8,380 nt of DNA from Ignavibacteria bacterium (GCA_030648225.1 JAUSIA010000485.1:1-8380); one strand, 5' to 3'; counted from the first letter of the stretch, positions 1 through 8,380 are shown. The notes: a model not told the origin generated them from the sequence alone. Translations and numbers: made by a program.

Positions 1-648
1 TATATAGGATGAATAACCGGTTTTATTTATTTCTCTAATTACTTCTTCACGTGTTTCATTAACAGAAAAAAAAATCTCTGCTGCTTCTATTTTATCTACA
101 TTCCCTTCTCTTACAGCTATACTGTCTTTTTCAGGAGCTTCACTTAAAATACCTTTATCAGCAGCTTTGCTTAAAATCTCCTGAACCCTGCTAAATAAAG
201 TTTTAAGATTGAACTCCCTTCCCTGTAAAAGATTAACCTCACGTCTTCTCAATCCTAAAAACTCATTAAAAGATTCTGTGCTTAAGAAGGTAGGATTAAT
301 TACTGCTGAAGTATCAGAATTAATTGTCTCATCAATTATCCTGATAAGAAATACATTATATGAATTCAGTGAGTCAGTAATTAAACCTGAGTTTCGTCTA
401 TCGTTTAGATAAACAGGATAAATACTCTGTTCAGCTGCACGCAATTGTTCCTGGTAAATAACCTCATCTTTTATTACCGGGAAACTAAATGGCGCAATAA
501 TATCATCGTGAATCCAGATTGAACCTACTGCAACTTCAGATTCAATTGATTCCCCTTTGGGGAACATAAATATAATTGCGAGGACTGTCAGGAACCCAAG
601 CAGGATTTTTATTCTGAAACTTTTTCTGAAGTTGAATTTTTCCGTCAA
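1..648 (-). CDS. pgpH: 7TM-HD family cyclic di-AMP phosphodiesterase PgpH-like, N-terminal part (cut by window edge)
   Basis: PgpH-type proteins hydrolyse the second messenger c-di-AMP with a cytoplasmic HD domain that follows an extracytoplasmic 7TMR-HDED domain and seven membrane helices. Only the first 216 codons are visible, so the HD domain is outside the window. Seen here: a short basic N-terminus (MTEKFNFRKSFRIK), a first membrane helix at about residues 13-29 ending in MFPKGES, then a soluble segment. That segment has the family's typical opening (VGSIWIHDDIIAPFSFPVIKDE, residues about 41-62) and a long helical stretch ending in an IAVREGNVDKIEAAE-like element near 177-191. The frame is open to position 1. 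No ATG lies in frame upstream of the membrane helix before the stop, so I chose the TTG at 646-648. It has no clear Shine-Dalgarno site. The gene follows the accessory pair at 787-2292 and probably has its own promoter. The family call is good; the start is less certain. Confidence 0.85.
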   Translation of the reverse strand, partial: MTEKFNFRKSFRIKILLGFLTVLAIIFMFPKGESIESEVAVGSIWIHDDIIAPFSFPVIKDEVIYQEQLRAAEQSIYPVYLNDRRNSGLITDSLNSYNVFLIRIIDETINSDTSAVINPTFLSTESFNEFLGLRRREVNLLQGREFNLKTLFSRVQEILSKAADKGILSEAPEKDSIAVREGNVDKIEAAEIFFSVNETREEVIREINKTGYSSYI

Positions 649-707
649 AATTATTTCAAATTTTATTATTGAATTATCAGTATGTCTTAAACATTATAAT
701 TACTCTT

Positions 708-736
708 AACATAACTTTCTTTACAGAAAGTTTCAA
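708..736 (-). promoter_or_regulatory. Putative promoter of the pgpH-like gene, with an inverted repeat in its spacer
   Basis: On the minus strand a TTGAAA box (731-736) is followed after exactly 17 bases by TATGTT (708-713), a fair match to a sigma-70 -35/-10 pair. It would give a leader of roughly 50 bases before the TTG start at 648. An 8-base inverted repeat, AACTTTCT...AGAAAGTT (713-720 and 725-732, loop of 4), fills most of the spacer. It could bind a regulator or form a weak hairpin. A perfect TATAAT also lies downstream at 693-698 but has no good -35 at normal spacing. The rest of the 649-786 gap shows nothing else I can support. This is inference from motif matches, and promoter consensus in this lineage may differ. 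Confidence 0.3.
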
Positions 737-786
737 TTAGTGAAGGTGGGTATATGTATAGGGTAACCGCGAAAATAAAATTCCAC

Positions 787-1254
787 TCAGACTATTAAAT
801 GAGGGAATCTTTGAAGATAAAATCTTGCTGTTTTAATTCCTTCATGATACTTTTTCAATAGAAAACTTTTCATCTCAGTTTCATTTTTAAAATAAAAATA
901 GGTAGCGGGTGTAAAATATTTTGTCAAGATTAGATCATGATCATCCCAAATTAGAAAAACCCGAGTCGAATATTCATAATCTGCATCAACTACCGTCCAA
1001 ATTATAGGTTTTGTTGATAAACCGTTTTCTTCTTGAATTTCTTTTGCTATAATTTCTGCTAATGAGTTAAAAACAAAAAAGTACTTTCTTCTTATTTGCT
1101 CAATAATATTTTCTCCATTAAGAAGCAATTCGAATGGAATGGCATCAATTGAAGGGTTAAAGTATACATCATGAAAGCTAACATTTGTATCCATAAACCA
1201 ATTATCCTCATGTATGGATTCCTTAACGTGTTTTAGAATTTCATTTGAATGCAT
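787..1254 (-). CDS. Small protein of unknown function, second gene of an accessory pair
   Basis: I do not recognise this 155-residue protein. It has no signal peptide, no membrane helix and no cysteine. It looks like a compact alpha/beta protein: a helical N-terminus (residues 3-15), a helix around 47-73 (ENIIEQIRRKYFFVFNSLAEII), a strand-like stretch with many aromatic and acidic residues (PIIWTVVDADYEYSTRVFLIWDDHD, broken near 90 by acidic turns), and a basic helical C-terminus (about 125-150). The ATG at 1254 is well supported: a strong AGGAG lies 6 bases upstream and overlaps the stop codon of the preceding gene. The 9-base gap and this ribosome site imply translation coupled to the 342-codon gene. 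It could be a partner, inhibitor or specificity subunit of that protein, but the sequence alone does not say which. Confidence 0.75.
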   Translation of the reverse strand: MHSNEILKHVKESIHEDNWFMDTNVSFHDVYFNPSIDAIPFELLLNGENIIEQIRRKYFFVFNSLAEIIAKEIQEENGLSTKPIIWTVVDADYEYSTRVFLIWDDHDLILTKYFTPATYFYFKNETEMKSFLLKKYHEGIKTARFYLQRFPHLIV

Positions 1255-1260
1255 ATTAAT

Positions 1261-1265
1261 CTCCT
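1261..1265 (-). promoter_or_regulatory. Strong ribosome binding site (AGGAG) of the 155-codon gene
   Basis: The minus strand reads TAGGAGATTAATATG: the AGGAG overlaps the TAG stop of the upstream gene and sits 6 bases before the ATG at 1254. This fixes the start and suggests coupled translation of the two genes. No other start in the window has so clear a Shine-Dalgarno sequence. Confidence 0.7.
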
Positions 1266-2292
1266 AAGCAAAAACTTTTTGAGTAAAAGATCCTAAAACT
1301 GTAGCAGCTTCAACAAGCTTATCTACATCTTCCAAGTCTATAAATATTAATTTATCTAATAAAGCTGAGCGCTTTGCTTTAAGTCTCTCAAGAATTTTTT
1401 CCTGTTGTTCTTGATCAGTTACAATAATTGATTTCTGTGAGTACTGACTTACGGTTTCAAGCCTGTCAATTGCATCAGCAACACTACCGCTAATCTGAAT
1501 CTCAATAGGGAAATGAACTTTACCACTGAAATGAATATGTCGGGACCATAGTCCATCTAGCTGTCTATCTTCCTTGTTAAGCTTATCTGCTGTAGAAGGG
1601 AGAACAACATTAACACTTGGTCGATTAAAAGTATGAAATTCGAAAAACTCCCCAACTCTCTTCATTTTAAATTCAATGTCTTTATGGGAAATACGTAAGC
1701 GTTGTATGGAAGATTTTATTTTTTTCTCAACAAGGAATTTTAAAAATCTCAGCCCCTTATCAGAAAGGGATACTTCACCTGTTATAATGTTAAGCATGTT
1801 TAATCCCCTTAACCAATCCAATCTATGACGGAATTGATTATCTCTGGTTTTCTTACTCCAAGAAGTTATTTCGGAATCACTTAAAATCATATTTTGATAC
1901 CACAGTTCTCTAAGAGAATCAATTTTTATTGAAGCTTCCTTATTTACTATTTCAATAATTTCTTTTATACCAGCGAACCTTGATATAAAAACTTCAAGTA
2001 ATAAATCCGGACTTACTGTTTCTAGAATTTCTTTCCCTTTTGGGGTGAGTTCATAAATTCCGTTTCTAAAAGAAACTAAACCCCCACTTGAAAATAAAAC
2101 TGAAAAAATATTTCTAGCAAAGTAATCACTAAGATTAAATTGCTTGATTAACCAGTTTCTAATATCATCAGCCTTAGATTTTTGATTATTAACAAACGAC
2201 AATACTCTTATAACATTTGGTAGAAACTCATTAGGATTGCCAAACATAGGATAGAATGTAAGACGGGATTGTTTTCCTGGAGACTTTGCCAT
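1264..2292 (-). CDS. Winged-helix protein with C-terminal PD-(D/E)XK-like nuclease domain, possible restriction endonuclease
   Basis: A 342-residue soluble protein. Residues about 23-92 look like a winged-helix DNA-binding domain: helices, then a hairpin ending in the typical GIYELTPKGKEIL. A second winged-helix-like unit spans about 120-187 and ends with the similar GEVSLSDKGLRFL. Residues about 203-325 fit the alpha-beta-beta-beta-alpha-beta order of the PD-(D/E)XK nuclease fold: a helix (203-217), a strand with Asp246 (QLDGLW), a strand with Glu264-x-Gln266 (FPIEIQ), a helix (270-284), a strand (KSIIVTD, 287-293) and a later strand (KLIFIDL). In this reading Gln replaces the usual catalytic Lys. 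Proteins of this build are often restriction or repair nucleases, but I cannot name a family. No methyltransferase is visible nearby. A weak AGGGA precedes the ATG at 2292. Function is inferred from fold-like patterns. A transcription factor with a degenerate nuclease domain is the main alternative. Confidence 0.6.
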   Translation of the reverse strand: MAKSPGKQSRLTFYPMFGNPNEFLPNVIRVLSFVNNQKSKADDIRNWLIKQFNLSDYFARNIFSVLFSSGGLVSFRNGIYELTPKGKEILETVSPDLLLEVFISRFAGIKEIIEIVNKEASIKIDSLRELWYQNMILSDSEITSWSKKTRDNQFRHRLDWLRGLNMLNIITGEVSLSDKGLRFLKFLVEKKIKSSIQRLRISHKDIEFKMKRVGEFFEFHTFNRPSVNVVLPSTADKLNKEDRQLDGLWSRHIHFSGKVHFPIEIQISGSVADAIDRLETVSQYSQKSIIVTDQEQQEKILERLKAKRSALLDKLIFIDLEDVDKLVEAATVLGSFTQKVFA

Positions 2293-2347
2293 AAAAATTC
2301 CCTAAGATTTTTAAAAGGATGAATTCAAATTTTCGTGGTCAGATTGA

Positions 2348-2368
2348 GAATATATAGAATATATGTTC
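2348..2368. promoter_or_regulatory. Operator-like imperfect palindrome upstream of the winged-helix gene
   Basis: A 21-base imperfect palindrome has GAA/TTC ends and TATATA-type inner arms (4-base ends GAAT/GTTC, inner halves TATATAGAA and ATATAT). It lies just downstream of the putative -10 box at 2374-2379 and about 55 bases before the ATG at 2292. A repressor bound here would cover the transcription start, and the winged-helix protein encoded just downstream is an obvious candidate for autoregulation. AT-rich intergenic DNA yields such palindromes easily by chance. Confidence 0.25.
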
Positions 2369-2373
2369 TTCAA

Positions 2374-2379
2374 ATTATA
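2374..2379 (-). promoter_or_regulatory. Putative -10 box for the accessory gene pair
   Basis: The minus strand carries a perfect TATAAT here, in the 97-base gap between the STAS stop (2394) and the ATG at 2292. It would give a leader of roughly 75 bases. The position 17 bases upstream falls in the A-rich end of the STAS gene and has no convincing -35 box. The gap suggests that the pair is transcribed separately from the rodZ-ligA-STAS cluster. Confidence 0.3.
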
Positions 2380-2393
2380 CTTATAAAAAAGGA

Positions 2394-2747
2394 CTAGTTT
2401 TTTTCATTTTTTAGTTCTTCAAAAGCTTCATCAACTGTATTGCATACAGTAAGTACACGGTCAAGTTGTGTAATTCTTATAAGTGAGGAAACTTTTTCAC
2501 TCGGTGCAGCAATTCTCATGCTTCCACCCGTCGAGTTCAAAATCCTGTTTGCAACAAGAATAGCGCTCAAACCTGATGAATCGCATGATTCAACATCGCT
2601 TAAATCAATAATAAGCTTACTCGCTCCTTCAACTTTTAGAAGCAGAGTAAATTCACCTTTAACCAACCCTGATATATTCGTATCAAGTCTTTTTTCATTC
2701 AGTTTGAAAACTGTTATATCATCTACTTTTTTGATTTCATAATTCAT
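2394..2747 (-). CDS. STAS-domain anti-anti-sigma factor
   Basis: A single-domain STAS protein of 117 residues, the usual length for SpoIIAA/RsbV-type anti-anti-sigma factors. These bind a kinase anti-sigma factor and are switched off by serine phosphorylation. The core motif is clear: strand KLIIDLSDVESCDSSGLSAI at about residues 44-63, with Asp56-Ser57-Ser58-Gly59. The family's phospho-acceptor lies in this Ser pair. The C-terminal half (MRIAAPSEKVSSLI, TQLDRVL, and the final helix TVDEAFEEL) also matches. The ATG at 2747 overlaps the TGA of the upstream gene in an ATGA junction, which fixes the start and implies translational coupling. No kinase, phosphatase or sigma factor gene is in the window, so its partner is encoded elsewhere or beyond the edges. 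It ends the rodZ-ligA cluster. Confidence 0.9.
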   Translation of the reverse strand: MNYEIKKVDDITVFKLNEKRLDTNISGLVKGEFTLLLKVEGASKLIIDLSDVESCDSSGLSAILVANRILNSTGGSMRIAAPSEKVSSLIRITQLDRVLTVCNTVDEAFEELKNEKN

Positions 2748-3289
2748 TGGGTTAGTCCTGCAAACATTTTAAGGCAATTTAAGAAATTTTCATAAGAAAT
2801 CTCAGGGTTATCTTCCTCATTTATTATCTGGAGGTTATAAAATTTATCCGCATCCGGCTTAGCAAACCCTATTTTTAACGGAGCCTGCACCAGGTTTGAA
2901 GAGTAGCTGTAGAAAAGATTTTCTTCCCTGTTTAAATCAATAGAAACATTAAACTGCATTTCGCTGAGTTTATCAGCAAGCTTTTTAGATGGGAGCTTCC
3001 ATTTACTGATATCTTTATCTGAATACTCAACAGCACGTCCCCTGTATTTCTGCGGAAGCAAACTTACTTTAAAATCTTTTGTCATAACCATTGTACTTTT
3101 TTTATATTCTGCAAGAAAGTTCAAAACAGTAAGTGAATAAGTAAAATCCCTGTCATCTTCCGGCATTGCAATAAAAAAAGTAAAAGCTTTGCTGAAGAAA
3201 TCAGTAAAGGAATGCGGCTCAAAGTGCTGCTCTTTTAGCTGTTTGTCAACAACTATTTCAGCAATCTTATGTTTAAGAAAATCGAGCAT
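2744..3289 (-). CDS. DUF6913/GT9-like protein, half-length glycosyltransferase-like domain
   Basis: A 181-residue soluble protein without signal peptide or membrane helix. The stretch from about 34 to 154 resembles the N-terminal Rossmann-like half of GT9 (heptosyltransferase-like) proteins and the DUF6913 proteins of Bacteroidota: a strand FTFFIAMP, a helix with SLTVLNFLAEY, a strand STMVMT, and the segment VSIDLN (115-120) followed by a helix and then APLKIGF (136-142). The C-terminal half that binds the sugar nucleotide in GT9 enzymes is absent, so it may not be an active transferase. The ATG at 3289 lies 7 bases after the ligA stop, and its TGA overlaps the STAS start, so it is in the middle of a tightly coupled operon. 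The family assignment is a pattern-based recollection and the role is unknown. Confidence 0.55.
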   Translation of the reverse strand: MLDFLKHKIAEIVVDKQLKEQHFEPHSFTDFFSKAFTFFIAMPEDDRDFTYSLTVLNFLAEYKKSTMVMTKDFKVSLLPQKYRGRAVEYSDKDISKWKLPSKKLADKLSEMQFNVSIDLNREENLFYSYSSNLVQAPLKIGFAKPDADKFYNLQIINEEDNPEISYENFLNCLKMFAGLTQ

Positions 3290-3296
3290 CCTTTTT

Positions 3297-6150
<2,854 letters not shown>

Positions 6151-6158
6151 ATTTTCCC

Positions 6159-6164
6159 ATTATA
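6159..6164 (-). promoter_or_regulatory. Putative -10 box upstream of the rodZ-like gene
   Basis: A perfect TATAAT on the minus strand ends 8 bases before the ATG at 6150. Transcription from it would start almost at the ATG, giving a nearly leaderless message. The palindrome at 6171-6195 occupies the expected spacer and -35 region, where no good -35 box is visible. Cotranscription from rsmB remains possible. Confidence 0.25.
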
Positions 6165-6170
6165 TTTTTG

Positions 6171-6195
6171 TAACACAGATTAGTAATCTGTGTTA
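6171..6195. repeat. Perfect 12-1-12 palindrome between rsmB and the rodZ-like gene
   Basis: Arms TAACACAGATTA and TAATCTGTGTTA are exact reverse complements around a single central G. As RNA it could fold into a 10-base-pair stem with a 5-base loop. Minus-strand sequence after it is A-rich, not T-rich, so it is not a standard terminator for rsmB. Read on the plus strand it is followed by a T-rich run, but no plus-strand gene precedes it. It may be an operator for the rodZ-ligA cluster or one copy of a dispersed palindromic repeat. The remaining sequence of the 6151-6268 gap shows only a short CTCAT/ATGAG inverted repeat at about 6221-6234. Confidence 0.75.
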
Positions 6196-6268
6196 TGATT
6201 TTATTTACTTTTGGTTACACTCATGTGGATGAGGTTCAATGTTTAATCCAGGTTATTTGGAAAACTTT

Positions 6269-7633
6269 CTATCCAACTCTCCAGAGTTTTGCTGCAAATG
6301 CTCCATCCATCTGATGAACATGGGGTAAAGTTTGAATGCAGCCATGCTCGTCAATCAAATCATCAGGAAAAATTCCTCTTGCACTGATAAGCTGAAAGTT
6401 TGAATTATTATTCAGAAATTTTTCAATAATAACGAAATTCTCTTCAGGTTCAATAGAACAAGTGCTGTAAACAATATAACCATCCGGCTTAACAAGTGAA
6501 GCAGCTTTTGTAATATACTTTAGCTGGAATTCATTCATCCTTCTTATATCCAGCAAATCTCTCTTCCATTTAATATCTGGTTTTTTAGAAAGAGTTCCTG
6601 TACCTGAACAGGGAACATCTGCAAGAACCCTGTCAAACAGCCCATCATTAAATTCCATTGCATCGGCGGCAAATATTTTTATTGACTTAAATCCTAATCT
6701 TTCCATATTCTTCTCAAGTAAATTAAGCCTTCCTTCAAACCTGTCTATGGCAGTAATTTCTCCTTCATCATTCATAAGGCTGGCAATGTAAGCTGTTTTA
6801 CCTCCGGGTGCTGCAAACATATCAAGCACTCTCATTCCCTGCCTTACATCAAGCAATCTGCAGGCAAGTCCTGCACTTTCATCCTGAATATTAAAATATC
6901 CTTTTCCATAATATTCCCATGCAGTAATGTTGGTAAGATTCTGAAGCTTAAAGAATTCAGGCAAATACCTGCCGGAAAGAAAATGGAGATTAACAGAATC
7001 CAGCAGAGATTTAAATTCAGCAGGATTTGTTTTTACAGAATTAATTTTAAGAGTAAGAAAAGGTTTTTCGTTATTTGCAGTGAGGAGCTTTTCTGTCTCT
7101 TCTTTTCCAAATCTTGTCAGGTATCTTTTAACCATCCATGATGGATGAGAATAATAAGCACTGAGATAACCAACCAGGTCCTCATTTGGATCGGGATAGC
7201 GGATTCCGTTTTTGCTTCTTACAATATTTCTTAAAATGGCATTTGTAAGATCGGCAGGTTTCTGCCCCTGAAGCTTTTTTACAAACTCAACAGCTTCATT
7301 AACAGCAGCATAATCAGGAACTCTGTCTAAAAATAAAATCTGGTAAAGGGCAACACGAAGTCCGTTTTTAAGATTTGGAATTGCTTTAGAAAACTGCCCT
7401 TTATAAAACCCATTCAGTACCCAATCCAATCTTCCCATCCACCTTATTACACCATGCACAATTTCATATAGTAATGCTTTATCAGGACCACTAAGTTCTG
7501 AATTCTTCATTTCATGGTCGAGAAGCTTATCAAGATAGCTGTCTGTTCTTTCTACCCTGTTTAAAATCTTTACTGCTAACCCTCTTACACCCTCGTATAA
7601 GTTTTTTATTGTATGTTCTTCAAGCTGAGTCAT
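6269..7633 (-). CDS. rsmB: 16S rRNA (cytosine-967-C5)-methyltransferase RsmB
   Basis: RsmB methylates C967 of 16S rRNA with S-adenosylmethionine. The 454-residue protein has a NusB-like RNA-binding domain at about residues 17-140, with VKILNRVERTDSYLDKLL, YEIVHGVIRW and the NEAVEFVKK...NAILRNI block. A Rossmann methyltransferase domain follows. Seen there: the NIQDESAGLACRLL lead-in, SAM motif I VLDMFAAPGGKT (269-280), an acidic residue after motif II (AIDRFEGRL), DVPCSGTGT with Cys342, and STCSIEPEEN with the catalytic-type Cys392. The C-terminal PHVHQMDGAFAAKLWR matches the family ending. Both cysteines expected of m5C RNA methyltransferases are present. The ATG at 7633 lies 4 bases after the stop of the GlmU-like gene, so the two are likely cotranscribed. 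It could act on another C5 site, but NusB plus the motifs favour RsmB. Confidence 0.95.
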   Translation of the reverse strand: MTQLEEHTIKNLYEGVRGLAVKILNRVERTDSYLDKLLDHEMKNSELSGPDKALLYEIVHGVIRWMGRLDWVLNGFYKGQFSKAIPNLKNGLRVALYQILFLDRVPDYAAVNEAVEFVKKLQGQKPADLTNAILRNIVRSKNGIRYPDPNEDLVGYLSAYYSHPSWMVKRYLTRFGKEETEKLLTANNEKPFLTLKINSVKTNPAEFKSLLDSVNLHFLSGRYLPEFFKLQNLTNITAWEYYGKGYFNIQDESAGLACRLLDVRQGMRVLDMFAAPGGKTAYIASLMNDEGEITAIDRFEGRLNLLEKNMERLGFKSIKIFAADAMEFNDGLFDRVLADVPCSGTGTLSKKPDIKWKRDLLDIRRMNEFQLKYITKAASLVKPDGYIVYSTCSIEPEENFVIIEKFLNNNSNFQLISARGIFPDDLIDEHGCIQTLPHVHQMDGAFAAKLWRVG

Positions 7634-7637
7634 ATAA

Positions 7638-8380
7638 TCAAATTGTTATTACACTATTTCGTTCTTTCTCCGTTAGTTCAAATATTTTCCTGAAAAGATT
7701 TTCTTCATCCTCACTCATTATTTTATTTCTTCTTTGTATAACTATTTTTGCTGTTCCTATACATTTTTCAACATCATAAACTTTTGAATTCTCAGCACCG
7801 CCCCATGTATATGAAGGTACAAATTTGTTTGTAAAACCGGAGCCAAATATATTACAGGAAAAACCCACGACAGTTCCGGAATTAAACATAGTATTTATTG
7901 CAGACTTAGAATGGTCTCCCATAGTCAGCCCTAAAAACTGAGACCCGCTGTCAATCATTTCACCATTTACATAAGTCTTTACAGTGCTGTAGTTATTTTT
8001 GAGATCACTGTTGTTTGTGTCAGCACCAAGGTTTACCCAGCTTCCCAGGTATGAATGTCCTATAAATCCGGCATGCTGTTTATTACTGTAAGGCATTATT
8101 ACAGTACCTTCAACTTCTCCGCCTACTTTGCAAACTCTGCCGATACTTACATTCTCATATATGGTTGCTGCACTTTTAATTTTTGATGATTCTCCGATAT
8201 AGGCTGGTCCCTCAATTACAGCATTGGGAAATATTTCTACATTCTTATCAATAAAAACAGAACCATTGGAAGCATCAATTACAACTCCCGGTTTAACAGC
8301 AGCACCTTTCTCAATTATAATTTCTTTTTTATTTATTAAATGAACTCCATCAAAAACTTCACCGGATATTCTCTTCTGAT
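7638..8380 (-). CDS. GlmU-like UDP-GlcNAc diphosphorylase / GlcN-1-P acetyltransferase, C-terminal part (cut by window edge)
   Basis: The frame is open from the window edge to the stop at 7638, giving 246 visible residues; the N-terminal nucleotidyltransferase domain is outside. The ATG at 8096 is internal, since the matching protein continues upstream of it in frame. The visible part is a left-handed beta-helix acyltransferase domain with hexapeptide-type repeats (IIIEKGAAVKPGVVID, VFIDKNVEIFPNAVIEG, AYIGESSKIKSAATIY, NVSIGRVCKVGGEVEG). Next comes the conserved HAGFIGHSYLGSWVNLGA block, then DLKNNYSTVKTY, and LGLTMGDHSKSAINTMFNSG. This pattern is that of the alternative GlmU of Bacteroidota and relatives (TIGR03991), not of classic GlmU. 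It would supply UDP-GlcNAc for peptidoglycan and lipopolysaccharide. A short helical tail (EDEENLFRKIFELTEKER) closes the protein. The substrate cannot be confirmed without the N-terminal domain. Confidence 0.88.
   Translation of the reverse strand, partial: QKRISGEVFDGVHLINKKEIIIEKGAAVKPGVVIDASNGSVFIDKNVEIFPNAVIEGPAYIGESSKIKSAATIYENVSIGRVCKVGGEVEGTVIMPYSNKQHAGFIGHSYLGSWVNLGADTNNSDLKNNYSTVKTYVNGEMIDSGSQFLGLTMGDHSKSAINTMFNSGTVVGFSCNIFGSGFTNKFVPSYTWGGAENSKVYDVEKCIGTAKIVIQRRNKIMSEDEENLFRKIFELTEKERNSVITI

Noticed and set aside
209..412. Plus-strand open frame of 67 codons
   Set aside because: It lies opposite the clearly recognisable PgpH N-terminal domain and its translation shows no family features.
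713..732. AACTTTCT/AGAAAGTT hairpin as a terminator of the accessory pair
   Set aside because: The stem is short and AT-rich, and no U-run follows it on the minus strand. It fits better as part of the promoter region.
787..2292. Complete type II restriction-modification system
   Set aside because: No DNA methyltransferase motifs (such as a SAM-binding FxGxG with a DPPY- or PC-type catalytic motif) appear in either gene or nearby. Only a lone nuclease-like protein can be proposed.
2378..2404. A-run/T-run symmetry (six A, short middle, seven T) around the STAS stop as a rho-independent terminator
   Set aside because: The possible stem is only A-T pairs with no G-C core, so it would be too weak. 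The T-rich stretch alone does not support a terminator call.
2440..2742. Plus-strand open frame of 100 codons opposite the STAS gene
   Set aside because: It is the antisense shadow of a well-matched STAS domain, low in complexity and rich in Ser/Leu.
6171..6195. Palindrome as the terminator of rsmB
   Set aside because: On the minus strand it is followed by an A-rich stretch, not a U-run. The correct tail exists only on the plus strand, where no gene reads into it.
7638..8096. A complete 152-residue protein starting at the ATG at 8096
   Set aside because: The frame stays open to the window edge, and the upstream residues continue the same beta-helix repeats, so this ATG is internal to a larger GlmU-like protein.

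Overview
The window is AT-rich and is almost completely packed with genes that all run on the minus strand, so it reads from the 8380 end towards position 1. The gene set is bacterial: a GlmU-type sugar nucleotidyltransferase/acetyltransferase, RsmB, a RodZ-like protein, LigA, a DUF6913/GT9-like protein, a STAS anti-anti-sigma protein and a 7TM-HD (PgpH) phosphohydrolase. The alternative GlmU, the DUF6913-like protein, the low GC and the scarcity of Shine-Dalgarno sites point to the Bacteroidota/Chlorobiota/Ignavibacteriota group. An Ignavibacteria-like lineage is my best guess, inferred from gene content and not from any marker comparison.

Layout in transcription order. 8380-7638: C-terminal part of the GlmU-like enzyme, cut by the window edge. 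7633-6269: rsmB, starting 4 bases after that gene. 6268-6151: a short gap with a perfect 12-1-12 palindrome and a possible promoter. 6150-2394: a tight cluster in which the rodZ-like gene overlaps ligA by 8 bases, ligA is followed after 7 bases by a GT9/DUF6913-like gene, and that gene overlaps the STAS gene by an ATGA junction. 2393-2293: a gap with a possible promoter and an operator-like palindrome. 2292-787: two accessory-looking genes, 342 and 155 codons, joined by a strong Shine-Dalgarno site. 786-649: a gap with a promoter-like element. 648-1: the N-terminal third or so of a PgpH-like protein, starting at TTG and cut by the window edge. No gap exceeds 300 bases. I saw no tRNA, rRNA, CRISPR array or insertion sequence.

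The flanking genes are housekeeping functions: cell-wall precursor supply (GlmU), ribosome modification (RsmB), cell shape (RodZ), replication/repair (LigA), a regulatory switch (STAS) and cyclic di-AMP turnover (PgpH).

The part that does not fit is the two-gene unit at 787-2292. Its first protein appears to combine winged-helix DNA-binding segments with a C-terminal PD-(D/E)XK-like nuclease fold carrying an E-x-Q variant. Its second is a small protein I do not recognise. The pair has its own putative promoter and operator and the clearest Shine-Dalgarno site in the window, and it sits between two core genes. It is the best candidate here for an undescribed system, possibly restriction or defence, but that function is inference.
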